Shown here in pieces: positions 33,191-46,149 of a stretch of DNA of 64,000 nucleotides. Each line of letters begins with the position of its first letter. Within the stretch, counting starts at the first letter, position 1. The position numbers and the translations under genes were made by a program. The DNA is taken from assembly GCF_900105925.1 (NCBI RefSeq), contig NZ_LT629791.1, positions 6,232,001 through 6,296,000 on the forward strand, written 5' to 3'. The notes below the pieces were generated by a model. It searched no databases, was not told the DNA's origin, and was given only the letters and a program-made list of their open reading frames with translations. This DNA comes from Jiangella alkaliphila (GTDB lineage Bacteria; Actinomycetota; Actinomycetes; Jiangellales; Jiangellaceae).

Positions 33191-33325
33191 CCAGGTCGGC
33201 CAGCTCGCCGTTCACGCGGTCCACCAGCGAGGTGCGCAGAAGCAGCCACCGCACCTCGTCCGGCTGCCGATCCATCATCTCGGCCAGCAGGTACTCGGCG
33301 ACGGTGCGGTCGGTGTAGCCGTGGT
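33180..33325 (-). pseudogene. Fragment of a MalT/LuxR-type regulator
   Basis: About 45 residues read TDRTVAEYLLAEMMDRQPDE and VRWLLLRTSLVDRVNGELAD, the segment after the NTPase domain in MalT-like regulators (compare VGDYLVSEVLSRLPPDHMEV in the intact one at 14.1 kb). Both ends are cut; it abuts the transaldolase fragment. Confidence 0.6.
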
Positions 33326-33329
33326 GTAG

Positions 33330-33480
33330 TCGCCGTGGCAGGTGATGAGCCGCAGCTCGACGTGACCGGCGATGACCGTCGGCCCGGCCAACGGCGGCGC
33401 CCGACGCCGACGCCGGTGCGGGAGACGCCTCCGACGACGTCGCCTGCCCACCGCGCGGCGGCGGTGCCGCGGTCTCGGTC
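33330..33480 (-). pseudogene. Possible sortase remnant
   Basis: One frame reads TVIAGHV and then ELRLITCHGDYT, which resemble the active-site histidine and cysteine segments of class F sortases with the intervening part deleted. Too short to be certain. The rest of 33191-33553 shows nothing else that I can support. Confidence 0.3.
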
Positions 33481-33553
33481 GTCATCATGCACCGCTCCCA
33501 GCGGATCGGCCGGGACGGCCTGATGACGCGCGGTCGCCGGTAGTCTCGGTGCT

Positions 33554-37540
<3,987 letters not shown>

Positions 37541-37615
37541 TCGCCGCCCGACCTACGACTACGCGCGACCCGAACCCTTCGAAGCCGCAACGCACAAGTG
37601 AAAGGCGAGACCACC

Positions 37616-38063
37616 ATGACCGTACGACTGCTCAAACCCGAAGGCCATGTCACGATCCCCCTCGACCACCATGTGGCGATCGCGACCGGAAACACCCAGG
37701 TCTACCTGGCGGGCCAGGTCTCCTGGGACGAGACCCGGCCAGCTGGTCGCGGACACCCTCGCCGGTCAGGTCGCCAAGATCTACCGCAACGTCGCGAAGG
37801 GACTGGCCGCGGCAGGGGGCGACGTTCCACGACGTCGTCCGGTTCACCTGGTACATCGCGAACTGGGAGCGCATCATGTACGACGACTTCCTCGCCAGCG
37901 TGGAGCAGGCCTCGCGCGAGTTCGACCTGCCGCGACCGCCCCTCGCGGCGATCGGCGTCGACATTCTCTTCGAGGAGGGGAATCCTCGTCGAAGCAGGTC
38001 ACCGCCGTCGTCGACAGGACGGATCTGCTCCCGGTCGAGAACCGGCCATCTCTGTCAGCCTAG
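37616..38063 (+). pseudogene. RidA-family (YjgF) protein with several frameshifts
   Basis: Pieces in three frames align in order with a RidA-like protein: MTVRLLKPEGHVTIPLDHHV and VYLAGQVSWDE, then QLVADTLAGQVAKIYRNVAK, then VVRFTWYIANWERIMYDDFL and LPRPPLAAIGVDILFEEG, then QVTAVVDRTDLLPVEN. At least three indels are needed. RidA proteins deaminate reactive enamines. Confidence 0.65.
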
Positions 38064-38122
38064 TGAGTTGAACGGGGCGAGAACGGCAGGCCGCTGCTCG
38101 TCGCGACAATGTCGGCCCTCAG

Positions 38123-38373
38123 TCAGCCCGTGACCGGGCCGAGCGTGAGGCCCCACATGCCGTGACCGCCCGCGGCGAAGCCCCGTCGCGAGCGGATCGG
38201 GCCGACAGCGTGATCTGCTTGGACCGAACGTCAAGTGCCGACGTCCTTACGTTGGAGCTGTTCGAAACCGGCAGGTGGAACGGCGTAGGTGCTTGGGCCC
38301 ATGCTCCATGGCTCGCGCCCGTGTACGTCGGGGAGCCAATCAGACCCGTGCCGACGACCGCGCGGCGCGACAT
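38123..38373 (-). pseudogene. Possible FAD-dependent amino-acid oxidoreductase remnant
   Basis: The C-terminal 20 residues (GFAAGGHGMWGLTLGPVTG before a stop) resemble the end of D-amino-acid dehydrogenase-like flavoproteins. ATG 38373 starts a dinucleotide-fold-like MSRRAVVGTGLIGS. The middle is missing or in other frames. Confidence 0.3.
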
Positions 38374-38414
38374 CAGCGCAGGTCATCGGCCAGCGCGGCG
38401 GCGGGCCACGCGAG

Positions 38415-38660
38415 TCAGCATCCGGCGCTCACGAGGACCACAACGGCGGCCGTGATCCACCCCGGCCCGAACTCGCTCACCCCGCCACTGAGGTTTCGCT
38501 GAACGGTCAGTGCGGCGTCGACGACGGGATCGGCCGGGTCGCCGCCCGCGAGCACCCGCAGCTCGTAGGCGACGTAGGCGCCGGCGACGATCAGCAGCGC
38601 CCCGCTCGCCCGCGACACGTACGGCGGCACCGACAGGGCCTGGCGCCACCCGACCGGGAG
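38415..38660 (-). pseudogene. CcdA-like cytochrome c biogenesis protein, C-terminal fragment
   Basis: The frame reads SRASGALLIVAGAYVAYELR, VLAGGDPADPVVDAALTVQR and a final hydrophobic helix, which matches the end of actinobacterial CcdA-type thiol-disulfide membrane proteins. The upstream helices and active-site cysteines are absent. From 38661 to 39020 I see no gene, only a 22-base element at 38870 that recurs at 47467. Confidence 0.55.
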
Positions 38661-38869
38661 CGGGCTCGCCGGGGGATCAACCGGCGAGCGCCTCCGGGTC
38701 AGACCACAGGCACGCCTTCATCCCGCGGCGCGGCGGTGCCGGGTGGTCCAAGGGGGCCGTGCTCACCCCGCCGACAGAGTTTCCGTTCATCCGGCGAGGG
38801 CAAGCTTCGTAACCGAAGAGATGTCGATCAGCATCTGGCCGGGGACGTCCCCGAGCTATCCGGCCCGCG

Positions 38870-38891
38870 GCCCGGATTCAAGGGGTTGCCG
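38870..38891 (+). repeat. Short direct repeat, copy A
   Basis: GCCCGGATTCAAGGGGTTGC at 38870 recurs at 47467-47489 as GCCCGGAGTCAAGGGGGTTG, same strand, with one substitution and one extra G. Each copy lies within hairpin arms. Copy A is 129 bp upstream of the first HNH-like gene; copy B lies downstream of the second. They could be ends of an element or two relics of one structured region. Confidence 0.45.
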
Positions 38892-39020
38892 CATAGCGGG
38901 CAGCGGCACCATGGGACCCCCGATACGCTTGCCCCGCGGACGGGTTCCACAGCTCCCCGGTGCGGGCGAGCCCCTCTTTACAGCGCGGAGAAAGGCAGCC
39001 GACGACTCCGGGGAGTGGAC

Positions 39021-39500
39021 GTGGAACCGGGACGAACGATTGAAGAACCGAAGCTCACGATCGACCTTGTGCCGCGCCGATTCTGGCGGTCCAGCTTGGC
39101 GCGCGCGCTACCCCCGGTGCAGTGGGCGGACTGCCGGGCGTGGGCGTTCGACCAGGCCGACGAGCGGTGCACGGTGTGCGGGAGCGTCACCGGGTTACAG
39201 TGCGATGAGGTGTGGTCGTTCGAGGAGTGGGTCGAGGGCCCCATGCGGGTCCTGACCGGGTTGCGCGCCCTGTGTTACCCCTGCCACGCGGTCAAGCATT
39301 TCGGCCGCACCCTTCACCGCGGTGACGCCGACGCCGCGGTGAAGCACCTGATGCGGGTCAACGGCTGGTCACGCCGGGAGGTCCACGTGCACATCTCCGC
39401 CGCGTTCGCCGTGTTCGACCAGCGCAACCAGGTCAGCTGGGCCGGGACCGACCTGACCTGGCTGCGCGACACCCTCGGCATCGACGCCACACTCTCATGA
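39021..39500 (+). CDS. HNH-like zinc-knuckle protein, paralogue 1
   Basis: A 159-aa protein with HNH-endonuclease architecture: RFWRSSLARALPPVQWADCR, a first zinc pair in CTVCGSVTGLQCDEVW and a second in LCYPCHAVKHFGRTLHRGD. The expected His-His and Asn of the canonical HNH motif are replaced (C-D-E-V-W; L-R-A-L-C), so nuclease activity is doubtful. It is about half identical by eye to the gene at 46146-46601. GTG 39021 has GGGGAG five bases upstream. The next gene overlaps by 4 bp. Confidence 0.75.
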   Translation: MEPGRTIEEPKLTIDLVPRRFWRSSLARALPPVQWADCRAWAFDQADERCTVCGSVTGLQCDEVWSFEEWVEGPMRVLTGLRALCYPCHAVKHFGRTLHRGDADAAVKHLMRVNGWSRREVHVHISAAFAVFDQRNQVSWAGTDLTWLRDTLGIDATLS

Positions 39501-39814
39501 CGGCGGCTGCGCCCAAACTAGCCAAGAGCCCTCGCGCCGCCCGCGGAGATCGATTTGACACACCCGTCCCACACCATGAACCTGACGACGTGACCACGAC
39601 GGACGGCTCGGACGCGGAGCACCGGCCGTGGCTGGTCATCACGCCGGTCGTCGAGCGGGCGATCCTGGTCGCGCTGGTCCAGCGGCACGGCGGCACCGTG
39701 ACCCTATCGACCGACGAGCTGTCGGCCACGACCGACGTGACGTGGGCGCTGGAAGGCTTCCGCTCACCGGAGAACCCAGGGCAGGTCCACGTCCGGCTGC
39801 GTAGGCTGGAGTGA
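39497..39814 (+). CDS. Hypothetical 105-aa protein coupled to HNH paralogue 1
   Basis: Starts at ATG 39497, overlapping the previous stop by 4 bp. After a polar N-terminus (about 40 residues) comes an alpha/beta segment (RPWLVITPVVERAILVALVQ, then TVTLSTDELSATTDVTWALE) ending in VHVRLRRLE. No family recognised; possibly a phage or mobile-element accessory protein. Confidence 0.6.
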   Translation: MTAAAPKLAKSPRAARGDRFDTPVPHHEPDDVTTTDGSDAEHRPWLVITPVVERAILVALVQRHGGTVTLSTDELSATTDVTWALEGFRSPENPGQVHVRLRRLE

Positions 39815-39829
39815 AGGCGCGGTTCAACG

Positions 39830-40298
39830 CGGTCGCGGCAACGCCGCCCGCGCCACCGCATGCTGGCTGCCGATCCAACCAGACCTCACGCCACACGGGC
39901 TGCGCCACAGCCACAAGACGCTGATGGTGGAGCACCGCGTACCTGAGATCCTGTCCCACGAACGTCTCGGACATCAGCTCGAAGGAATCGGCGGGGTCTA
40001 CTCCCACATCACCGCCACCATGCGCGACGACCTCTTGGACCTTCTGACCAGCGAGTGGAACGCTGCGCTGGCCGCACGCTACGCGATGCACCCGACTTCA
40101 CCGGTGACTGCGCTCAACGAGCTCCTACAAGACCAGGCCGGGCGTACACCGTCAGGCCGCAAGACGTTGAGCCGGCGACAACCCGAGAGGCTCAGATCGC
40201 GACGGCCAGCTCTCGATCGGGGTGCCGAGCGAACCGAGGTCTACCGGACGAGTATGCCCATCGAGTCGCGACCAAGTACCGAGCCACCGGCGTTGTGA
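39830..40298 (+). pseudogene. Tyrosine recombinase (phage integrase), C-terminal fragment
   Basis: Contains three catalytic landmarks of tyrosine recombinases: LTPHGLRHSHKTLMVEHRVP (H-x-x-R), LSHERLGHQLEGIGG and the nucleophile in VYSHITATMRDDLLDLL. The N-terminal core-binding part and the first catalytic Arg are missing, so it cannot be functional. It points to a former integrative element here. Confidence 0.75.
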
Positions 40299-40350
40299 AC
40301 GACAAGCCCGCCACGAGCCCTCAGAAGAACGCTCCGGTCATGAGGGACCG

Positions 40351-40713
40351 TCACCGCGGCAGCCTCCCGTGCATCACCGGTGGTTGCAGGCCCGGGCCCG
40401 AACGAGTCCCTCCGCCACCGGCCCCGATCAACACCTGGATGGCGCCCAGGAGCGCCACCGTGAGCAAAAGCGACCAGAGCAGCCGCTGCACCGTGACCTC
40501 GTTGCCCCAGAGCAGGACGATGGATCCCAGCACGCCGACGGCGACCCGCAGCCACTGGGCATTGGCCCTGACCCAGCTGCCGGCTTCGCCGGCCGGCCCG
40601 GTGGCCTGGGCGGCGCCAGCGTCTTCCAGTCCATCGGACAGTCTGGCGCGAACCTCGAACATGTTCACCGCCGACCACGGCGAGTTCACCGGCGCCCAAC
40701 GGCTCAACGACAA
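40351..40713 (-). pseudogene. C-terminal fragment of a conserved membrane protein
   Basis: The frame SWVRANAQWLRVAVGVLGSI, VLLWGNEVTVQRLLWSLLLT, VALLGAIQVLIGAGGG carries two hydrophobic helices, as in the last part of an actinobacterial membrane protein whose name I cannot give. The upstream part is replaced by the sulfatase remnant on the other strand. Confidence 0.5.
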
Positions 40714-41248
40714 GGGCCGGCGATGTACCTGGACATCTACCGGATCCCGGGCATCGTCCGGCGGAGCCGGCGCGGCGCGACGCGACGCGACGCGACGCGA
40801 CGCGACGCGACGAGTTCTGCACGCTGCTGGACTTCACCGCCACCATGCTCGACCTCGCCGGCGCGTCCACCGAGCACTGCCGCGGACGCAGCCTCGTCCT
40901 GCTCGCCGCGGCGAGCAGGTGCCGGACTGGCCGCATCAGGTGCTCTGCGAGTTGCACAGGCACCACTTCCCCTACGCCCAGCGCATGCTGCGCACCGAAC
41001 GCTACAAGATCGTCGCCAACCCCGAAGGCACCGACGAGCTCTACGACCTGCGCACCGACGCACACGAGCTGCACAACGTCATCGCGGTGCCCGGTTACGC
41101 CGCCGTCGCACGCACCCTGCGCCGGCTGCTCTACGCCGAGCTCGTCCGCCGCGGCGACCGGTTCTCCCAGTGGCTGGCGTTCATGGGCGACATACCCGAC
41201 GGTGACCGCGTCCGTCCAGAAACCGCCGTCGAACAGCACGTCGACTGA
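40655..41248 (+). pseudogene. Sulfatase, C-terminal fragment with frameshifts
   Basis: Pieces in three frames give FTADHGEFTGAQRLNDKG, PAMYLDIYRIPGIVR, DEFCTLLDFTATMLDLAGAS, then QVPDWPHQVLCELHRHHFPY and RMLRTERYKIVANPEGTDEL to AVEQHVD. This is the second half of a type I sulfatase; the formylglycine motif half is gone. One break coincides with a (CGCGA)7 tract at 40776-40810. Confidence 0.7.
40776..40810 (+). repeat. Pentanucleotide tandem repeat (CGCGA)7
   Basis: Seven exact CGCGA units lie within the sulfatase remnant, between the segments IVRR and DEFCTLL. Gain or loss of units would shift the reading frame. Confidence 0.85.
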
Positions 41249-41262
41249 CGACCCGGGACTGA

Positions 41263-41297
41263 GGGCGTCGCGCGCAGCACAACCGCCCGCGACGCCC
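41263..41297. terminator. Hairpin between convergent remnants
   Basis: Perfect 10-bp stem GGGCGTCGCG / CGCGACGCCC with a 15-base loop, between the ends of the sulfatase and sialidase remnants. Confidence 0.6.
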
Positions 41298-41310
41298 CGG
41301 CCCGCGGAGG

Positions 41311-42450
41311 TCAGCCGGTGAGGTCCACCCGCTCGCCGGTGTGGTCGACCACGCTGACGGAGGCCCCTGACGTCGAGGTCCACCGGGTCACCGGAGTGAA
41401 GTGCCCGGCGTCCAGGTCGGCCCGGGTCAGGACATGGTTGGCGAACGTGCACGTGTAGGACGCTCGTGCCGCGAGATTGCGGAACCGGCAGTTGACGGCG
41501 TCGACGGCCGGGTCGAGGTTGCGCAGGTTACCGGTCGGCAGGACGGTGGTCGTGGCGTCGCTGAGGTTGGTGACCTGGTAGTGGAACCGAAGCACGTCGC
41601 CGACCTGGTAGCCGTCGGTCTGCGGGTTCTGCAGTTCCCCGCCGGAGACGGTGATGCGCCCGTCGACGTCATCCGGACCCTTCGGGACGGTGATCGTGAT
41701 GGTGCCACGGCCCGTCCGGCCGGCGCGGTCGCTGTTCGTCACCGGCACTGGGTAGGTACCGCCAGCGGCCTCCGCCGGGACGGTCACGTTCGCCGTGAGC
41801 GTGGCAGTGCGGCCGGGGACGAGCGTCACCGGCAGGGCGCCGCTTACCTCGGCGGCCCAGCCGGCCGGCACGGCCAGTTCGGCACCGGTGATCCGGGTGG
41901 CGGTGAAGCCCTGGGCCTCGACCGCGATGTCCACGGTCGCGGTGGTCCCCTTCTCGACGGTGGCGTCCGGCGCCGCCACGCCGAGGCACAGACCCTCGAG
42001 CCACGCCAGGTTGAACTCGGCGAGGCGGATGCCGGAGCCGGGCTCGTAGAGCAGGCCGACGTTGCCGTTCGGCAGGGTGGCGAGCGTGGAGTAACTCATG
42101 CTGCCGGTCCGGAACACCCGTGCCACCGGCCACGTCTCGCCGTCGTCGCAGCTCATCCGCACCGTCCCGATGTTGCGGGCCGACGTGGAGGCGGCGTTGG
42201 AGAACAGCAGCACCTTCGCCCGGGCCGAGCCCGCGGGCGCGTTGGGGAAGGCGCGGACGATCGAGGCGTTGTTCGCGGGGTCGGGCAGTTCCCGGTCGAT
42301 GCTCACCTCGCCGTAGGTGACGCCGCCGTCAGTGGAGATGGCCACCTTGCGGTAGCCGGACCCGTGCGAGTCGCGGGAGTTGAGCATGACCCGGCCGTCG
42401 GAGAGCTCCACGGTCTTGTTCTCGTCCATGCCGACGCCGACCGGCTCGCC
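41311..42450 (-). pseudogene. Sialidase, C-terminal half
   Basis: From about 42450 leftward the frame reads MDENKTVELSDGRVMLNSRD and VAISTDGGVTYGEVSIDREL, the sialidase beta-propeller with an Asp-box, then MSYSTLATLPNGNVGLLYEP. A NEW3-like beta domain (PAGWAAEVSGALPVTLVPGR) and a final beta domain ending VDHTGERVDLTG follow. The N-terminal half with the signal peptide and the arginine triad's first member is missing. It meets the 5'-truncated GH2 gene head to head at about 42450. Confidence 0.8.
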
Positions 42451-42454
42451 CGCC

Positions 42455-44222
42455 TGCCGGCCCCTCTGGCTGAACCTCAACGGCGAGTGGCAGTTCGAGA
42501 TCGACCCGGGCGACTCCGGGCTCGACCGTGGCCTGCTCGACCGGGACCTCGGCTCCCGCATCCTGGTGCCGTTCGCGCCGGAGTCGGCGGCGTCGGGCGT
42601 CGGCGACGTCGACCTCCTGCACGCCGTCTGGTACCGGCGCACCGTCCAACTCCCCGGGGACTGGGCCGGCCACGACGTGCTGCTGCGCTTCGGCGCCGTC
42701 GACCACGACGCCACGGTCTGGGTGAACGGCGTCGAGGTCGCCCGGCACCGAGGTGGCTTCAGCTCGTTCACGGCCGATCTGCGCGGCGTGGCCACGCCGG
42801 GCCAGGAGGTCACGATCGTCGTCCGCGCACGCGACACCCCGCGGGAACCGCAGGCTCGCGGCAAGCAGGCGCTCAAGTACCACAACACCGACTGCCACTA
42901 CACCCGGACGACCGGCATCTGGCAGACCGTCTGGCTGGAGGCGGCGCCACGCGACCGGATCGTGAACCTGCACGTCACGCCGAACCTCGCCGACGCGACG
43001 TTCGCGGTCGTCGCCCGCCTCACCGGGTCACCCGCCGGCCACCGGGTCCGGGCGGTGCTGTCCGACGGCGACGGTGCGGTGGCGGCGGCCGACGTGCCGG
43101 CGACGGACCTCGCGCCGCTTCTCGTCCTCGCGATCCCCGAGGACCGGGTGCGCGCGTGGAGCCCGCAGGACCCGCACCTCTACGACCTCGTCGTGGAGAT
43201 CACCGGCCCGGACGGCGTCGTGGACCGGGTGGAGTCGTACGCCGGCCTGCGGTCGGTGTCGGTGTCGGGCCGGCGACCTCCTGCTCAACGGCCGCCGGAT
43301 CTTCCAGCGGCTCGTCCTCGACCAAGCCTACTGGCCGGACACGCTGATGACCTCCCCCAGCGACGCCGCCCTCGTCCGCGACATCGAACTAGCGCTCGCC
43401 GCCGGCTTCAACGGCGCCCGGCTGCACCAGAAGGTCTTCGAGGAGCGGTTCTACTACCATGCCGACCGGCTCGGCTACCTGGTCTGGGGCGAGTTCGGCG
43501 ACTGGGGCGTGTCCGGCCTCGGCCCGGACGGCGACCACCAGCAGCCGACCGCGTCGTTCCTCACCCAGTGGCTGGAGGTGCTCGAGCGCGACCGCAACCA
43601 TCCGTCGATCGTCGGCTGGTGCCCGCTGAACGAGACGCACCAGGTCATCACCGACCACATCACCCAACTCGACGACGTCACGCACGGCATGTACCTGGCG
43701 ACCAAGCTCGCCGACCCGACACGGCCGGTGCTCGACGCGTCCGGCTACTCCCACCGGGTGCCCGGCGCGGACGTCTACGACTCGCACGACTACGAGCAGG
43801 ACCCGCAGCGGTTCCGCCGTCAGCAGGCCGGCCTGGCCGAGGGCGCGCCGTTCACCAACACCGCCGACGGACGGCCGATCTCCGTCGCCTAGGCCGGCCA
43901 GCCCTACTTCGTGTCAGAGTACGGCGGCATCTGGTGGAACGCGGACCTGGCGGCGAAGGGCGCCGCGCAGGACGACCCCGAGCGGGCCGAGTCCTGGGGA
44001 TACGGCCAGCGGGTGGCCTCCGAGGAGGAGTGGCATGCCCGCTTCGCGGGACTGACCGACGTCCTGCTCGACGACCACCTGATGTTCGGGTACTGCTACA
44101 CCCAGCTCACCGACACCTTCCAGGAAGAGAACGGCATCTACCTGTTCGACCGGACCCCCAAGTTCGACGTCGCCAGGATCCGCGCCGTCCAGCAGCGGCC
44201 CGCCGCCTACGAGCGCCGCTGA
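42455..44222 (+). pseudogene. GH2 glycosidase (beta-galactosidase/glucuronidase type), broken
   Basis: Begins in mid-gene with RPLWLNLNGEWQFEIDPGDS, the sugar-binding domain. The frame shifts at about 43270 (SVSG to DLLLNGRRIFQRLVLDQAYW). The acid/base region (GWCPLNETH) is present, an in-frame TAG lies at 43890-43892, and the nucleophile region QPYFVSEYGGIWW follows, to the end at 44222. Three lesions (truncation, frameshift, stop) show it is dead. Confidence 0.85.
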
Positions 44223-44265
44223 AGGTTCCACAGGAGGCCGGTCCGGACCATCGCCGCTGGCCGCG

Positions 44266-44412
44266 TCATGCGTCGGCGAGCAGGTCGATCGACGTCTTCC
44301 CGTCACCTAGACGCTCGTCGATGATGTCGTGCCAGCGCTTGTGCCGGGACAGGTCAGCGACCTGCGCTGCGCAGATGCGGCACACGCCGGGGATCACCTT
44401 CTGTTTGGCCAT
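44266..44412 (-). CDS. 48-aa C2H2 zinc-finger-like protein
   Basis: A small protein whose core VCRICAAQVADLSRHKRWHD has the classic C-x2-C-x9-H-x3-H spacing of a C2H2 finger, flanked by MAKQKVIPG and an acidic C-terminus. No clear ribosome-binding site is seen, but the next gene upstream on this strand ends 13 bases before it. Short C2H2 proteins of this sort are seen in actinobacteriophages and mobile elements. Possibly a DNA-binding accessory factor. Confidence 0.55.
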   Translation of the reverse strand: MAKQKVIPGVCRICAAQVADLSRHKRWHDIIDERLGDGKTSIDLLADA

Positions 44413-44425
44413 GCTGGGGACCGTC

Positions 44426-44542
44426 TCATGCGTCGTCGTCGCCGAGTATCCACTGCGCCACCAAGGTCAGATGGAGTGCATCAGCGGTCGGCTCAGTCGT
44501 CGCTTCGGGAGCCTCGGCGCGGACCTCATTCGCTTCAGTCAT
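44426..44542 (-). CDS. Hypothetical 38-aa protein
   Basis: From ATG 44542: an acidic N-terminus (MTEANEVRAEAPEATTEPTA) and a short helix (LHLTLVAQWILGDDDA). It sits between the RHH-like frame and the zinc-finger gene with short gaps, suggesting a three-gene unit. No family recognised. Confidence 0.4.
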   Translation of the reverse strand: MTEANEVRAEAPEATTEPTADALHLTLVAQWILGDDDA

Positions 44543-44551
44543 AGGCGAACG

Positions 44552-44720
44552 CTAGCCCTCGTCGTCGTGCTCGGCTAGGTAGCCTTCCAGCGCCGTCATG
44601 ATGAGCGCGCTCATCGGCAACCGGCGCGCCTTCGCGTAGCGCTCGGCGCGCTGCCACAGCTCGACGTCATCCTCGCGGATGTAGACGGATCTCTGCGTCC
44701 CATTCGTTGTCGTCGCGACC
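44552..44720 (-). pseudogene. Ribbon-helix-helix (CopG-like) protein, start unclear
   Basis: The frame reads TQRSVYIREDDVELWQRAER, YAKARRLPMSALIMTALEGY and ends AEHDDEG. This is a ribbon-helix-helix fold (a strand, then two helices). No ATG, GTG or TTG lies in frame before the strand. An ATG two codons upstream is out of frame by one base, so it may be frameshifted. RHH proteins of this type are common on plasmids and phages. Confidence 0.5.
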
Positions 44721-44765
44721 TGTCCGCTGGCCTACGGCTCCGGTCTGACGGCTCGTGACGTCGCG

Positions 44766-45125
44766 TTGGCGGCGCTCGACTTCGAGCGCGTCGACGACTG
44801 GCATAACGCCGGGAACGGCGCCGCGCGGTGCACGGTGGGTTCGCCGATGACGGCGGCGCTCGCGTGGTCTGCCGACGACGAATGCGGCATCAGGTGGTGC
44901 GACGAACGTTCCAGCCACCGCGGGCAGCACCGGCGCTATGTCGGCTCGACGACGGTGCGCGGCACGCGTGAGCACGACGTCACGGTCACCGTGATGCACG
45001 TCGGCTGGTCGACCGCTGACCGGCATGTCGAGGTCGTGGTCGCCGACGACGGCCACGCGGTGACGCTGCGGCCGACGTCGGCCGATCTCAACACGCTCGG
45101 CAAGCTGCTCGGGCTGGCACGGTGA
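44766..45125 (+). CDS. Hypothetical protein, about 119 aa
   Basis: An open frame with good coding character, LAALDFERVDDWHNAGNGAA to the end LNTLGKLLGLAR. It has a beta-rich middle (TVTVMHVGWSTADRHVEVVV) and cysteines at GIRWCDE. The start is uncertain (TTG 44766, or farther upstream). No family recognised; it belongs with the phage-like small genes. Confidence 0.45.
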   Translation: MAALDFERVDDWHNAGNGAARCTVGSPMTAALAWSADDECGIRWCDERSSHRGQHRRYVGSTTVRGTREHDVTVTVMHVGWSTADRHVEVVVADDGHAVTLRPTSADLNTLGKLLGLAR

Positions 45126-45238
45126 CGGCGTGTTCGCCGCGACGAGACGGGGAATGATCGCGATGTTCGTCACCGGGACCAGTCGAGGGGCGTCGAGGGG
45201 ATTCGCATTGAATCCGATCGACTAGGGAGGTAATTCAG

Positions 45239-45409
45239 GTGATCAACAGCAAATCGGACCGCGCCGACCAGGTGAAATGGGTCAGCCTCGTCATCGGCGT
45301 CGTGTTCCTCATCGGCGGAATCTCGATGGGCTCGCCGATCCCCGTCGCCATCGCGATTTTCGCGTTCATCGTGTTCGCCTTCGCGCACATTCAGGGAGGC
45401 CGCCCGTGA
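45239..45409 (+). CDS. Small two-helix membrane protein (56 aa)
   Basis: GTG 45239 is preceded by AGGGAGG. After a polar head (INSKSDRADQ) come two hydrophobic stretches (VSLVIGVVFLIGGISMG and PVAIAIFAFIVFAFAHI). It heads a run of five genes joined by overlaps and ending with HNH paralogue 2. Function unknown. Confidence 0.65.
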   Translation: MINSKSDRADQVKWVSLVIGVVFLIGGISMGSPIPVAIAIFAFIVFAFAHIQGGRP

Positions 45410-45615
45410 TAACCGTCGGCGACTTGATCGATCGGCTCGACGAATTCAACGCCGATTCGTTCGTCGCGCTGGCCGTCCTGGTCGGCGGCACGGCGCATGA
45501 ATGCGTCGTCGGCGAGATCGTGCAAAAGGGCGAGGGCGTTCACGTCGAGGTCGGCGAACAGGTGCGCGAGCTGCCCGGCGAGGTCGCGGCGGCGCTCGGG
45601 TGGCGAGACGCATGA
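45406..45615 (+). CDS. Hypothetical 69-aa protein
   Basis: GTG 45406 overlaps the previous stop by 4 bp. The product, ITVGDLIDRLDEFNADSFVA to LPGEVAAALGWRDA, is acidic with alternating helix and strands. No family recognised. It is probably part of a phage-like cassette. Confidence 0.6.
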   Translation: MITVGDLIDRLDEFNADSFVALAVLVGGTAHECVVGEIVQKGEGVHVEVGEQVRELPGEVAAALGWRDA

Positions 45616-45770
45616 CGACCGGCCAACAAAGGCCCCGGCGCGCCACCGAAGACCCTGATTCGCTGGCCCGAGCGGCACGGATCATCCGCGCGGCATTCGC
45701 TCGAAACGGGCTCACGTTCGCCGACCTCGAACGGCAGGCCAGAACGGAGACCGACGATGGCGAAGGTTGA
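45612..45770 (+). CDS. Hypothetical 52-aa protein
   Basis: ATG 45612 overlaps the previous stop (ATGA). The product has a polar N-terminus and one helical region (ARAARIIRAAFARNGLTFAD). It overlaps the following gene by 14 bp. No family recognised. Confidence 0.55.
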   Translation: MTTGQQRPRRATEDPDSLARAARIIRAAFARNGLTFADLERQARTETDDGEG

Positions 45771-46149
45771 CGTCGAGACGATGCGGCAGATGCTCGACGA
45801 CCTACAACAGCTCGGCGTGATCATGAGCTACGAGCGGCGCCTGCTCGGCATGTGGGTGCTCGTGCTCGGCAACGGCACCGTGCTACGGCCGGACACGAAG
45901 GAGACCGCGATGTGGGTCATGGGCGCGATGGCGGGCGTCGCCGCGACGGCCGAACGGATGACGCCGACGGTCCAGGCTCAGAGCGTGGCACCGACATTCA
46001 CACGCGCCGAGGTCGAGGCGGCGTTGAACAACAGCGCCAACGTCGAGAAATGGCACAGGGTGGAGGCGTATTTCCGGGTCACATTCCGGCCGGTGGTGCT
46101 GGTAAGTCGACAGGTCATGGCCGCTCTTGAAGCGATCGACAAGAAATGA
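45757..46149 (+). CDS. Hypothetical 130-aa protein
   Basis: From ATG 45757: VETMRQMLDDLQQLGVIMSY, a hydrophobic stretch (MWVLVLGNGTVLRP, AMWVMGAMAGVAATAERM) and a C-terminal FRVTFRPVVLVSRQVMAAL. It is not clearly a membrane protein. Its stop overlaps the HNH-like start by 4 bp. No family recognised. Confidence 0.6.
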   Translation: MAKVDVETMRQMLDDLQQLGVIMSYERRLLGMWVLVLGNGTVLRPDTKETAMWVMGAMAGVAATAERMTPTVQAQSVAPTFTRAEVEAALNNSANVEKWHRVEAYFRVTFRPVVLVSRQVMAALEAIDKK

